A stretch of 64,000 nucleotides of DNA from Calvatia gigantea (lineage: Eukaryota > Basidiomycota > Agaricomycetes > Agaricales > Lycoperdaceae). The notes beneath the pieces are model-generated. The model worked only from the letters and a program-made list of their open reading frames with translations. It was not told where the DNA came from and did no database searches. The translations under genes and the position numbers were made by a program. Shown piece by piece: positions 33,456 to 44,029 of this stretch. Each line of letters opens with the position of its first letter. Position 1 is the first letter of the stretch. The stretch is taken from NCBI GenBank assembly GCA_025093985.1, contig JACAAK010000003.1:4402001-4466000 (forward strand), given 5' to 3'.

Positions 33456-34052
33456 ATTGGACTCATCTATCTTGAACTGAAGAATGGAATGCTACTTCGA
33501 ATGGGATTCGGTGAAATTAACTAAGCTAAAGTTGGAATTTGTTATTTCCTCCAATTTTAATTTGAGCCCCCCTTCCCGCCATGTCAAAATTTCGCCCAAC
33601 CTTCGGAGATAGTGGTTTCTCCCGTTATATTCTCAGTTTATCAAAACCATATTCTTTTAAAAGACACAGGATGCCAGGACACACCGCAAAAAAATCTTGG
33701 GCCATGGCGACTCTGAGATGCGAAAATGTTCTGCAAGTTGAAAGCCCTCACACCCAAATTCAAAGGCTTTTTAATCCAGATTCCCGCCGCTATTCAAACC
33801 CCTTTCAAGATGCTGAATTTGCCCCTAGCAATTGTCCCCCTTCTGCAATTATGATGGAATAAGGTTGATTGTAGCGACGACGGTTTTTCCGGCCAACGTG
33901 TATTTGATAACAAGCGCAATCTTTTCATCCCCCTTTATTCATAGATTGGATCCCAGGTGAAGCAACACTTGCTACCGTTTCTCAGAAAGAGTCACCCTGC
34001 CACGCGCAAAGCAATTAAGTGCACGGAAGTCGCATGATCCGTTGGTACTTAC

Positions 34053-34084
34053 TTTGCTGTGCGGTCCTTATCGTCCGGCGACAT
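34053..34084 (-). pseudogene. Orphan exon 1 related to the gene at 26587-26916
   Basis: 32 nt (MSPDDKDRTA plus two bases) with a GTAAGT donor, the same exon length and phase as 26885-26916, and a shared upstream stretch (AACACAATC before the ATG, ATTGTGTT on plus). The sequence after a possible acceptor near 34000 shows no resemblance to exon 2 and soon stops. It is a truncated duplicate trapped at the edge of the 3.1-kb block. Confidence 0.5.
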
Positions 34085-34107
34085 ATTTTGATTGTGTTGT
34101 GGAGAAG

Positions 34108-34408
34108 ATGAGGGGATCCAGGAAGAGGGGATTCGGGTGTATTCTCCTTGTCCATGGAACACCTTCAGGTGGTTGTTGGGGTGTTCATCAGCCATGGCTT
34201 GGAGTTTGGCAAGGGTGAAGACTCTGGGAGGGACAAAGATGGAAGGGAGGTTGAGTTGATGCCTTGGGACATCATTAGTGGGATCACAAAAGAGGTTGGG
34301 TTGAGAAGGGTCTGGAATGGATAGTTTGGGGGAAGGGGATTGTCTGGTGAGGATGGTTGTTTTCCCTTTCGTGACTTTGCAGGCTTTAGCCTTGGTATTT
34401 CTGGGCAT
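34108..34408 (-). pseudogene. Retrotransposon third ORF, putative N-terminal part
   Basis: Minus-strand open frame beginning MPRNTKAKACKVTKGKTTIL, basic at the start, then Pro/Ser-rich, with FTLAKLQAMADEHPNNHLKV and ending in SSWIPSSSP at the 9-bp repeat. It starts about 170 bp after the pol stop and is read in the same direction. I infer that it is the start of the zinc-knuckle-like ORF at 29808-31020. No known domain was recognised. Confidence 0.45.
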
Positions 34409-34589
34409 TCAAAATTCAGTATGCTGCTGTAATGGAAATTATAAGGATCTGGTTTTACGGTTTGGTAGGTTGAAACAGTTTTATTTGGTCAAAAGTAGGG
34501 GTTGTCTGGGATTTTAGAGGTGGGTATTTTGGAGAGGAGATTAGAATCCTTTGGTTGGAATGACCAGAGGAGTGAAGATTATTGTTGAA

Positions 34590-37500
34590 ATAGTTTGACT
34601 TTTATACATCCTGGGGTTTTGAATTCCCAATTTCTGTCAAAGGGTTTCAATCGATGTTGCTTCCTGTATTCATTTAGAATTGTCAAGGCATGGGGAGCTA
34701 GTTCTTCCTCTGTCTCCCAAGAGTTCTCTTTGTGATTAAAGTTTTTCCACTTGATGTAGTATTGAGGTGATCCGTTCTTAATTCAGTGATTAAGGATTCC
34801 TTCAATTTTGTATTCTTCGTTTCCTTCAATTAGTTTGGGAGAAGGTAATTCCGAATTTGGTCTATGAATGTCATTTTCCAAATAAGGAGTAAGAAGGGTT
34901 GTATGGAACATGTTGTGGATCTTCCAGTTTTTAGACAGATCTAGTCTGTAGTCCAGAGGGAAAATGACTTGTGTAATGGGGTATGGTCCAAGTCATTTTG
35001 GTGATATCTTTTTCGACTTGAATGGAAGATGTAGGTTCCACGTTTCTAGCCATACTTGTTGGCCTAGTGTAAAAGGGGAGAAGTGAGAAGTAATTCTCTG
35101 TTCCATTCATTCGGCAGCTAGTTTATGCACTGCGATTGCTTCCCTTCTTGCTTGATCGAGTGCTTTGATCCATTTCTCTGTGGATTCTATTTTGGTTTCT
35201 TCCATAATAGTGGGTATGCCATGAGGTTTACTCCCATACATCAATTCAAATGGAGTTTGCTTTCTGTCGGAATGAGTTCTTGAATTATGTGCGAACTCAA
35301 GGGTGGAGATGTTATCGACCCAAGTAGTAGGGTTTTGAGTGCAGTATATTGATAAATAGGCTGCAATTTCTTAATTAAATCATTCTGTTGTTCTATCAGA
35401 CTGTGGATGAAAGGTGGATGAGAACAACTGTTTAATGTTAAGTCTCTTGAAAAGTGTTTTCATCAACTTTGCCATGAATCTAGGGTCTCTGTCGGAGATG
35501 ATTTTGTCTGGAAGACTGAATCTGGCATAGACCTTTTCTAAAAATAGGTCGGCAATATCTTTGGCTGTGGCGTTTTTTAAAGTTGGGCATAGAATTACCC
35601 CCTTCATAAGTCCGTGATCCACCACGGACAAGATAGCATCAAATCCACATGATTTTGGCAGATCTGTTAATAAATCCATTGATAATTGTGAGAATGGTCG
35701 TGTGGATTTAGCAGGTTCGATGGGTTGTAGTGGGGGATGTGTTGGATGTCTGTTAATTTTGAATTGTTGGCATTGTGCGCATCCTTTCACATAATTTTTG
35801 ACAAAGGTAGTGAGGCCTGGCCAATAGACTTCTTGTTTGATTTGGCGGTATGTTTCTTGTTCACCTGGATGTCTGGCAGATACATGATCATGGTATTATT
35901 GTATGATTTTCTGTTTGAGCGGAAGATCATTCGGAATAACCACTTTCCCTTTGAACGTTAATAGGTGTCCAGTTGCGGTTGGGAATAGGTTATATTTAGA
36001 ATCGATTGTTTTGGGTTCCTTCAATTGCAATTGTTTAAAGGCTTCGATTGATTTATTGTCATATTGAGCAGAAGAGATGATCTCCTTCTGGAGAGAAGGG
36101 TCAATTAGGTTGATGAATAGTTCATCAGGAAGAACTATTATTTGGTTGAGGAAAAGGTCTTCTATTAGGACTGTCACATTTTCATTATCATCATCGTCTA
36201 TTTCATGATCTGGTCTTCTTGATAATGCATCAGTGGCTGGGATTTTAGTTCCGGCAACATGTTCAATTTTGAAGTTAAATCATGACAGGAATTGAAGCCA
36301 ATGGGCTTGTTTTCTGGAAATATTCTAAGGTTTCCTCCAGAATGTTAGGTTTTGGTGGTCCATCCAAATGAGTGTTTCATGCGGGGATCCTTCCAAGTAG
36401 TGTCTCCATTCTTTGAGTGCTCGAATTATTACTAGCAATTCTCAGTCATGAACTTCATAATTTCTTTCTGCGGGCAAGAAGGATTTTGAGAGGTAAGCGA
36501 TAGGATGGCTATTGCTGTTTGTATCTTTTTGTGTAAGAATAGCTCCGGATGCATATTTTGAGGCATCAGTTTCGATGCTGAAAGGTTTTGTTTGATCTGG
36601 CATTTGTAATACTGGTCGTTTGGTGAATTCCAGTTTTAGTTTGGTGAAGGTGTCCTGCATGGTGGAATTCCATTCAAATTTCTTTATTTTCGATAAGAGG
36701 GTGTTAAGTGGTTGAGAGATGTCAGAATAATAGTGGATGAACTTCTGATAGAAGTTGCAAAATCCCATGAATTTGCAAACATCTCGAGTTGTTTTAGGAA
36801 CTGGCCATTTGTTAATTCCTTTGAGTTTGGTATTATCCATTTTGATATGATCAGGTGTAATGATCATTCCAAGGTATTTGAGTTGGGTTTTGTCGAATTT
36901 GCATTTTTCTAGTTTCAGGAAGAGGTCATTGTCTTCCAAAATTTGTAGGGCTTCCAGGGTTAACACATCTAGTTCTTCCTGGGTTTCAGCGAAGAGTAGG
37001 ATGTCATCCATATAGATAATGATTTTTCCTTTATGAAGCATTTTCTCGAATATAGTATCCATCATCTTCTGAAATGTGGTAGGAGAATTGCACATTCCAA
37101 AAAACATTATGTTTGGTTCGTAAAGTTCTAATTGTTACGACCTTAGTCTGGTAAGACCTCAGGTTGCAGCTTAGGCTAAGTCTTGAGGGCGAGTAAGGGG
37201 AGAAGAACTAGGTGGTTAAGCGTACTGAATACAAGAGTATGTATGTATGCTTAAATACAGAAAGGACATCCAGTTGAATGGATGGAGATAACTACATGAA
37301 ACGTCCGACGACTATGGCATAGTAGTTATGAGTCAGGGCTCGGGGATCGCACAGGCAGGAATAACTGAAACAGGTACATGGCTATGAGGGAATGCAGACA
37401 AGTACAGGGCTGATACAAGAATAGACTAGAATTCACAACACTAATGGTGTTTTGAAGGCCGCTTTCCATTGGTCTCCTTCATGAATACAGATGTTGTTAT

Positions 37501-37860
37501 ATCCTAGTCGGACATCCATTTTAGTGAATAGTTTCGCACCTTTAAGTTTGTCCATGATTGTGGTGATCATAGGGATAGGGTAGGTGTTTTTTACTGTATG
37601 CGAATTGAGGTATCGATAGTCTTGACATGGTCGTAGTTTGCTATCTTTCTTTCCAATGAAGAAGAAGGACGAGGCCATGGGTGACTCAGATTCTCGAATA
37701 TATCCTTTCTTTAGATTGTCATCAAGAAAGGCTTGTAATTCTTCAGTCTCCTTGGGGGATAGTGGATAGGTTTTCCCCAATTGTGGTTTGAATGAAGGTT
37801 TTAGATCAATTTTATGGTTGTATGGTCGATCTGGTGGAAATCATTCTGCCTTTTTAGGAT
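34590..37860 (-). pseudogene. Gypsy pol: RT, RNase H, integrase, chromodomain
   Basis: [42 protein letters not shown] (catalytic Asp), then after the solo LTR MFFGMCNSPTTFQ and YMDDILLFAE (36990). RNase H: FSIETDASKYASGAILTQ and YEVHD followed by TGA where the family has an Arg before ELL. Integrase: an HHCC finger ending GCAQCQQFK (35770), SMDLLTDLP, ISDRDPRFMA and HPQSDRTTE, the DDE triad. Chromodomain near 34820-34690: ILNH, TGA, IKNGSPQYYIKWKNF, then SWETEEEL. About eight in-frame stops are present, each one C-to-T change from a Gln or Arg codon. Putative function of the ancestor: chromatin-targeted integration. Confidence 0.85.
37133..37440 (+). repeat. Solo LTR, 308 bp, inserted in the gypsy RT
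   Basis: It starts TGTTACGACC and ends TTCACAACA (TG...CA) and is bordered by the 5-bp direct repeat CTAAT (37128-37132 and 37441-37445). Flanking RT sequence is continuous across it if one CTAAT is removed. It is a different LTR family from 29264-29778. Confidence 0.9.
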
Positions 37861-37876
37861 CAAACAAATGTTTGAA

Positions 37877-38629
37877 TCAGTGAAACTTCTTTGGAAGTTT
37901 GTTGGTGTTGACCTTGGCATATTTACTGCTCAATTGTGCAGAAGTAGTGATTTTTGCATTAATTTCGAGTTCGAGGGGAGTTAGGTTGAATCCTAGTTCA
38001 TCTTTGATAGAGAAATTGTCCATATCAATGTTCTCGAGATATAGTTGTAGTTCTTCAATTGATAAGTCATCATTTTCTTCCATTATGGTTGCTTCGAATA
38101 GTTTCAGGGCAATTTGATCTACATTTTGTTGATCTTCCTGATCCATTTGTGCTAGGGTGTCAAGGACTACCTCATTGATAGTCATTGGTCCATTTGCAGA
38201 TTTTGCAATAAGGGGTAATATCTGGCTTTGATTTCTCCATTTGAAGGTTTTCTTTGACCAGTTTATGTCTGGGTTGTGCATTTCCAACCATGGATAGCCT
38301 AGTATAAGGTCTTTTGATCCTAGGCCCGTGACATAGGCTTTGATCTCGTATTCTTTTCCATCAATGACAGTGTTTAAGTTGATGAATTCATTGATTGATC
38401 CACATTGATTGGGTGACCCGTCAATGTTAGAAACTTTGATCAGTTGATCAACTACGTTTCGTTTGAATTGGTGTGTTTGTATGAATTTTTCAGAGATGAA
38501 GTTTCCTTGAGCTCCTGAGTCAATCAAGGCAGTAAGGGAGATGGTTCTTGGGAAGGGTTTTTGCTTTAGTCGAATTGGAAGGTAAATTGAAGCTTTATTT
38601 TCCGAGGTGGGAAGTCGAATTTGATTCAT
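37877..38629 (-). pseudogene. Gypsy aspartic protease domain
   Basis: Minus-strand frame of 250 codons. It has TALIDSGAQGNFIS, the DSG catalytic motif of retropepsins, and DLILGYPWLEMHNPDINW, the flap-distal ILGxPWL motif. A long acidic linker follows (EENDDLSIEELQLYLENIDMD) before the RT. Open throughout, it is the best-preserved part of pol. Confidence 0.85.
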
Positions 38630-38949
38630 GGCAGTTGAGACTCCTGAAGTTGGAATGGGTTCTTCAGGAGCTTTGCCTAAAAATCCAACAGGGGTTTTAT
38701 GGCTTGTTCAGTGAGATAGGAGTTTCTGAATGAAGCCTGTTCTTCATGAGGCAGTTCTTCTATCATCGCTTGGATTTCTAAAGCAGAAATCTTCTTCGGG
38801 GGAAATGAAGGTTTGGTTGAAGGTTGTGGTTGTTGAATAGGCCTAGGTGGGAAATTTCATGGTGGTGGTTGAGAAGGTCCATAATTGAACTGCCTTGGTG
38901 GCTGGTTCATGAATTTCTTCTTGGATTGGTAACTTTTTAAAAGGTTTTT

Positions 38950-40642
38950 GTCTGGGTTGGGACAATCCTTGATGAAGTGTTTGTCCGATCCACATCCGAT
39001 GCATAATTGATTTCTGTATCAGTTGTATTGTATAGGTGTAAAGATAGTGTTTAGTTGAATTTGCGATTCTGGATTTGGTTCAGGATCTTCGGTGTAATAT
39101 TCTTGAGTGTTGGAAGAGTCTTCTTCTGAAGAAGAATCATCACTGTCATAGTCAAGATTATCAACATCCATTGCCCAAGGGTCTCGGGTTGATTGCCTTT
39201 GGGGTGGTAGGGGTTTTGCATAATTCCATCCATTTCTTCATTGGGGAATAAACCTATTCCTTTCTTTCTTGCTTTCTCCAAACATGGCTAAGGCTCGTTT
39301 TTCAATGTTGTCTCATCGGATAGCCTCAGCATACCATTCTGTGATGGTTCTTGGTTCTCCTGCCTCTTGGACATAAATTGCTTTCGCAAGTTTCCGATTA
39401 AGCCCCTTTTTGTATTGGTCAATAAGTTCCTTATCACATATAATGCCTGCTTCAGTAGCTAGGCATTGGAATTCCATGTTGAATTCTGCTGCTTTTCTTG
39501 GTCCCTGACATAGCTCCTTCCATTAATCAAGAGTGTTCATTTCTTCGTCTGCAGGTATGAAGTATTCTCTGATTCTTTCTTCAAAGTTTCTCCATGTATC
39601 ATCTCTCCAGCTGTTTGCTACTGGAGTCCCATCTTCTTCGTGTATTCTTTCAAACCAATATTGGGCTGCGAAATTTCCTGATGCTCTGCCTAGTGGTATC
39701 ATGGAGAGTACCAATTGAATTCAAATGTTTTCATTGGGGTATGCACTTGGGTTCAATCCAATGTAGTTCTTTACTGAAACCCACCAGACATTGAAGTCTT
39801 TTGGGTCTCCTCTAAATAGTTCGGGAAGTCGACTGATTTCCCATTGATAATTTAGGTTAGCTGCAATCATGGGAATTGGCACATATTGATGCCTAGGTGC
39901 AGCGGGAGCTGCTGGAGCCAGTGTGGGCTGTACTCCTGCCATTGGTAGTGGGAGTAGAGGTGGTAAGGTTTGGGGAGACCTTTGTAGAAGGGTATTGAAG
40001 ATTTCTCTGGGTAGCGGATAGATGAGGGTATCTGGTGAATAGATTACTGGCTCTTCGTCTTTGTTGGAGTAATTTGAGCTTGGCCCAGGAATAGTATCAA
40101 AGGTATTCCCATTGTGTGGTAATAGTTGATCAGCTGGATTGTATGATACTTGAGTCTCTGGATTGAAAAAGGTTCCTGGGGGAATTCATGGTCCTGGATT
40201 CCTGAGGATATGTCCTTCTCTTGGAGTAAAGATGAACGGGGGTGAGGGGAATTGAGTGGGTGGTTCGCTAGGAGAATCGGGTGGTGTATCATCAAGTTTG
40301 GGTTTGGGTAAGAAACTGTACTGATTCGGTTGTGGTGTCTCGGGTGGTGTTTGATTTGACCCAAGTTCTTCAAAATGAGATGGTTCAGAGAGAGGGGACA
40401 GGGTAGGGGTATCTTCAAGATCAGATAGGCTGGATTCTGTAAGAGCTGGAGGTAGGTGAGGTGCGACTGTTACTGCTTCTTGGAAAGTTACTTGTCTTGC
40501 TTGAGACTGAGTAACTGGGGGTGTGTATGTTCTTGCGGGGTGTGTTCTCTGTGGTTCTTGGTGTGGGGGTTGGTCTCTTGACCTTGCTGGTGTTTGTAGT
40601 GGAGCTGGGGTGTCTCCAGTTGTTGGTGTATAATACCTCCAT
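38950..40642 (-). pseudogene. Gypsy gag
   Basis: A Pro/Ser/Thr-rich N-terminal part (40642-40050) is followed by the capsid-like core (WEISRLPELFRGDPKDFNVWW at about 39840, WFERIHEEDGTPVANSWRD at about 39650) and a CCHC knuckle CIGCGSDKHFIKDC near 39000-38960. Several frame breaks are present, including a TGA after NPGP (about 40190) consistent with a lost Arg codon. Confidence 0.75.
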
Positions 40643-40699
40643 TGTCTTTCAGGTGGTGGTAGATCCTTCCCTTTTCCCTTGTCTTGGGGAGATGTCTTG

Positions 40700-41096
40700 A
40701 ATCACTATTCTAGATAAATCATGCACGTCTGTAGTACATGACTCTCCTTAGTATTAGGGTGCTGATAACTTGTTGATTGCAACAATATGCAATACCAAGA
40801 GATAGCTATCATCCGTTGATTGCAGCAACCTGCAATGCCATCCGATATCTGTAAAGTATAATGAAAACCACAATAGGTTTGAGTCGAGCCCACAATAGGG
40901 CTATGAACAACCAAGCCTCAATAGGCAGTGCCACAATAGGCTAGTCCCAATAGACTAATGAGTTGAAGCCCCAATAGGCTTATGAGAACAACCTAGCCCA
41001 CAATCAGGTACAATGTTCTAGGTAACCATAGAGGTATCCCTAGTTACATAGCAGTAACTAGTACTGTAGATTGGAGTTTGAACTAATGTTACGTGC
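40700..41096 (-). other. Gypsy leader region with iterated CAATAGG motif
   Basis: Between gag and the right LTR. On the plus strand a CAATAG(G/A) core occurs about six times in 150 bp (40870-41000) at 15-25 bp spacing, with a CACAATCAGG variant after it. A second imperfect pair begins GTTGATTGCA (about 40770 and 40815). No canonical tRNA primer site was identified next to the LTR. 40814-41096 recurs at 42656-42931. Confidence 0.55.
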
Positions 41097-41395
41097 ACAC
41101 TTACCTTGTAGGTTGTCTTTGCTAAAGGGCATCTATACAGACTTACTCCCAATAGAGTTAACGTGGGGATCTATATATAGAGGGGATCCACTCAGGGACT
41201 TGTCTCTATATATAGTCAGTCAAGAAGTAAGGTGAGTCACTTGTTAGATGAGGCCTTAGTTCAGGCAAGAGGATTGTGGAAGATAAGAGGCTGGTAGCCA
41301 GTTCAAACTGTCTACTACAAGGAGTATCTAACTAGCTACTTATACTAGATAAGTCGGAAGAAAGATAATGGACAAAGGATATGTGCTTGGACAGC
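41097..41395 (-). repeat. Right gypsy LTR, truncated
   Basis: Matches the first about 300 bp of 29264-29778 from TGTTACGTGCAC to GGATATGTG, then stops. It is the 5' LTR of the minus-strand element, cut by a later rearrangement. Confidence 0.8.
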
Positions 41396-41577
41396 AACAT
41401 CGAGAGTTGATTCTTGATCGAGAGGTGTAATAATAAAGTAACATGCTGGGTGGGATATGCGCGTTGGGATGCCCACTAGTGTAGCATGGGAATAACGGTG
41501 TTATTATCACTGAAGTAGACATGCTACGTAATCGAATCTTGGAAATCAGAGGCTGCGGAACGGGCGAGAACTCTGTG

Positions 41578-41700
41578 ATGCAGTCCACGATCCACTCACG
41601 TATGAAATCCCGATACAGGCCTCAAATCCATTGGTTTAATGCTGGTTGTAGTGGAAATCGATTTCCGTATAGAAGCAAGTTTAACTCGACTAACTGCGTA
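41578..41700 (+). pseudogene. Nuclease family X, short fragment X4
   Basis: Closely similar to 24919-25035 of X2 (CCACGATCCACTCACGTATG, then ATCCATTGG and GTAGTGGAAA). It covers the strand leading into the I-E-A-K motif, which here reads ATAGAAGCAAGTTTAAC: one base is missing at the position where X2 has one too many. It is truncated on both sides and lies upstream of F-box fragment A5 in convergent orientation. Confidence 0.65.
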
Positions 41701-41879
41701 TCTTAAACACGCCAATGAGGACTACAGAAGATAATCCGAAATAGCCACCGCAGTGATTCGTTATTGAGAATGACGGATAAAAGGGATGAACTGGAAGAAA
41801 GGGGTGAAGAAACGCATGTAGGAAGGCACGAAAAGATGAAGAGTGAAAGAGGAAGGTCAGCCAGATATGGGGATTGTAC

Positions 41880-42655
41880 GAAGCGGAGACTGACTTTTAC
41901 TGTCGGTTATCCATGAATATGTGGCAACGCGAAAAGGAAATATGGTTCATGTTCACGCCACCAGGAACGAGGGGACCCTAAGTCTACCTTCAACAGTGTG
42001 ATGGTAGTGGAAAGCAGGGCAGACAGTGGCAGCTTGGTCAAGACTGGCGTGTGATGATTTTCGCAATGACCCCCAACATGACAAGGTGACATCATCAGGC
42101 CAACACCTGCTCCAGACGCGACATTGATATCAATAACCTGCTGGCAGGGATGAACCATGCGACTTCAGGTCTCAAACCCGAAGCGCCGGGAAGTTTGGGC
42201 TCGTTTTGGTCTAAGCGAAGAAACTCGAAGGTACTTTGGTAGAACAGGGGTAACCAGGCCAGAGCGGTGTGAATGTGTTAACACAAGGGAACGTTGGAGT
42301 AACACGACGCGGTTCCTGGTCCGTTGAAATGATAATGTTAGAGTATGTGGCACGAATGGGTCCGACCCAGGTAGATGAAACACTGTTTTATGTCTAATAG
42401 ACTTCTGAATAATCTCGGTAAACGAGGTCCGAACGGTCAATTTGTGTGTTGCACAGAACCGGCCTACAATTAAGCAAAATTGCGATGCAGCAGATGTCAA
42501 AGGAGTTCAGGCTCATCGGAATCAATCAAAAGAAAAACGAACGTCAAGCCAAGCCTTAACTTCGCCAACAACGTGGATCTTGAAAAGTAATGGCATCCCA
42601 CCCGTACTTCTTCGATCTGGAACCAGGAGAGCTCTGTCCCGCACCCCGACATCAT
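41880..42655 (-). pseudogene. F-box family A, middle to C-terminal fragment A5
   Basis: Minus strand. LLFKIHVVGEV..WLDVRFSF near 42600 corresponds to FLFKIHHDSHN..FKIWIDE of A2. Segments at 42320-42180 match the GTGGAGTAACAC...CGGTGTG and AAACTCGAAGGTA blocks of A3/A4, and 41885-41945 matches 45450-45505 of A6. It is cut on the right by the second LTR/leader copy at 42656. Confidence 0.5.
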
Positions 42656-43274
42656 CGTTGATTGCAGCAACCTGCAATGCCATCCGATATCTGTAAAGTA
42701 TAATGAAAACCACAATAGGTTTGAGTCGAGCCCACAATAGGGCTATGAACAACCAAGCCTCAATAGGCAGTGCACAATAGGCTAGTCCCAATAGACTAAT
42801 GAGTTGAAGCCCCCGCCCAATGGGCTATGAGAACAACCTAGCCCACAATCAGGTACAATGTTCTAGGTAACCATAGAGGTATCCCTAGTTACATAGCAGT
42901 AACTAGTACTGTAGATTGGAGTTTGAACTAATGTTACGTGCACACTTACCTTGTAGGTTGTCTTTGCTAAAGGGCATCTATACAGACTACTCCCAATAGA
43001 GTTAACGTGGGGATCTATATATAGAGGGGATCCACTCAGGGACTTGTTCTCCTATATATAGTCAGTCAAGAAAGTAAGGTGAGTCACTTGTTAGATGAGG
43101 CCTTAGTTCAGGCAAGAGGATTGTGGAAGATAAGAGGCTGGTAGCCAGTTTCAAACTGTCTACTACAAGGAGTATCTAACTAGCTATCTTATACTAGATA
43201 AGTCGGAAGAAAGATAATGGACAAAGGATATGTGGATGTGTTGAACATCCACCATATAGGGAGAGGACTGAATC
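42656..43274 (-). repeat. Second leader + LTR fragment of the gypsy element
   Basis: 42656-42931 repeats the leader (40814-41096) and 42932-43274 repeats the first 340 bp of the LTR, slightly longer than the 41097 copy. A few indels separate the copies (for example CTCCTATATATAG). Inserted between F-box fragment A5 and the F-box/LRR fragment B3. Confidence 0.8.
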
Positions 43275-43876
43275 GCGAAGTGACTGCCACGATGGGGAGG
43301 GTGGGTATCTGGGAGTGTGGAGAAAATTCTTACGTTACACAGTGTGAGATGGGCGATGGAACTTTGCTGCGAGAGTGCGTTTGTGAGACTGCGCAAGGAA
43401 GTGGGTGTGTCCCATGACACCCCCCGTAACTCAAGATTCCGGAGGGAGGGCGAGGTGAAGCAAGGTGAAGGCGCTGTGGATGTCCTCCGGATCTCATTCC
43501 AGGAGACTTTTGGACCGTCCTGGAAGACGAGGTCGAACGACAGTAAATTAAGTTTTTGGAGTAGCAGGGATAGGGCTCGTGAAGGGGTAGACAGAAACCA
43601 TGGTGGGCCATTGAGTTTATCCCGCGTGGCGTGGTACTGCGGGGACTGGGTGCTGCCCAGACCGAGAGCAGAGAACACGGTGTCGTCTTGGAACTCAGAG
43701 AAATCAGCCGATGGGAAGAGCCTTCCGTCGATGACGGAGAGCCGTTTTACATGACGTGCGAGTGCCGGGGACATGGCGGGAGGGGTCGAATCGAAGTGGA
43801 GGTGAGAAAACTCCAACGATAAGGGCGGCGATTTCTTAAGCTGCCGCGGACTCAACAAACAAGCACAAAAACACAA
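43275..43876 (-). pseudogene. F-box/LRR-type protein fragment B3
   Basis: Minus-strand frame from 43876: SPALARHVKRLSVIDGRLF, FSALGLGSTQSPQYHATRDKL, LQKLNLLSFDLVFQDG, SLRNLELRGVSWDTPTSLRSL and IAHLTLCNVRIF, a leucine-rich-repeat pattern as in the C-terminal half of many basidiomycete F-box proteins. No F-box is present and the frame runs out into the LTR at 43274. It may be a 5' or internal fragment truncated by the insertion. Confidence 0.5.
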
Positions 43877-44029
43877 TTAAACTTATTTTTCGGCGAAGGG
43901 TATCATGCTAAGTTTCTGGCAGTAGAACAGAAGTCAAACTCCGGTGATGTGAGTGGCAGGTCTCATCTGACCGTCGAACCTGCAGGTGAGGTGAGCTTTG
44001 CAGATACAGTGAATTCTACGGAGGAGGTA

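Larger units (their letters stand above)
30991..34100. mobile_element. 3.1-kb insertion block flanked by a 9-bp direct repeat
   Basis: GGAGAAGAT occurs at 30991-30999 and 34101-34109. On either side the minus-strand third ORF reads in the same frame up to a Ser-Ser-Pro at the repeat, so removing one repeat plus the block would make the two parts continuous. The block contains a plus-strand gypsy relic (31170-33455) and an orphan exon (34053-34084). A 9-bp duplication is typical of Mutator-like transposons, but no terminal inverted repeats were seen; microhomology-mediated insertion is the alternative. Confidence 0.5.
29264..41395 (-). mobile_element. Ty3/gypsy chromodomain retrotransposon, nested and decayed
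   Basis: Minus-strand element of about 12.1 kb including insertions. From 5' (right) to 3' (left): truncated 5' LTR (41097-41395), leader with short repeats (40700-41096), gag (40642-38950), protease, RT, RNase H, integrase, chromodomain (to about 34600), a third ORF (34408-34108 plus 31020-29808), and the 3' LTR (29264-29778). Two insertions interrupt it: a 308-bp solo LTR in RT (37133-37440) and a 3.1-kb block (30991-34100). Stop codons in gag, pol and ORF3 are mostly TGA at positions where the family has Arg. The element is dead but structurally legible. Confidence 0.8.

Noticed and set aside
40870..41000. CRISPR-like array of short repeats
   Set aside because: Motif spacing is irregular, cores are only 7 bp, and the context is a retrotransposon leader in a eukaryote.
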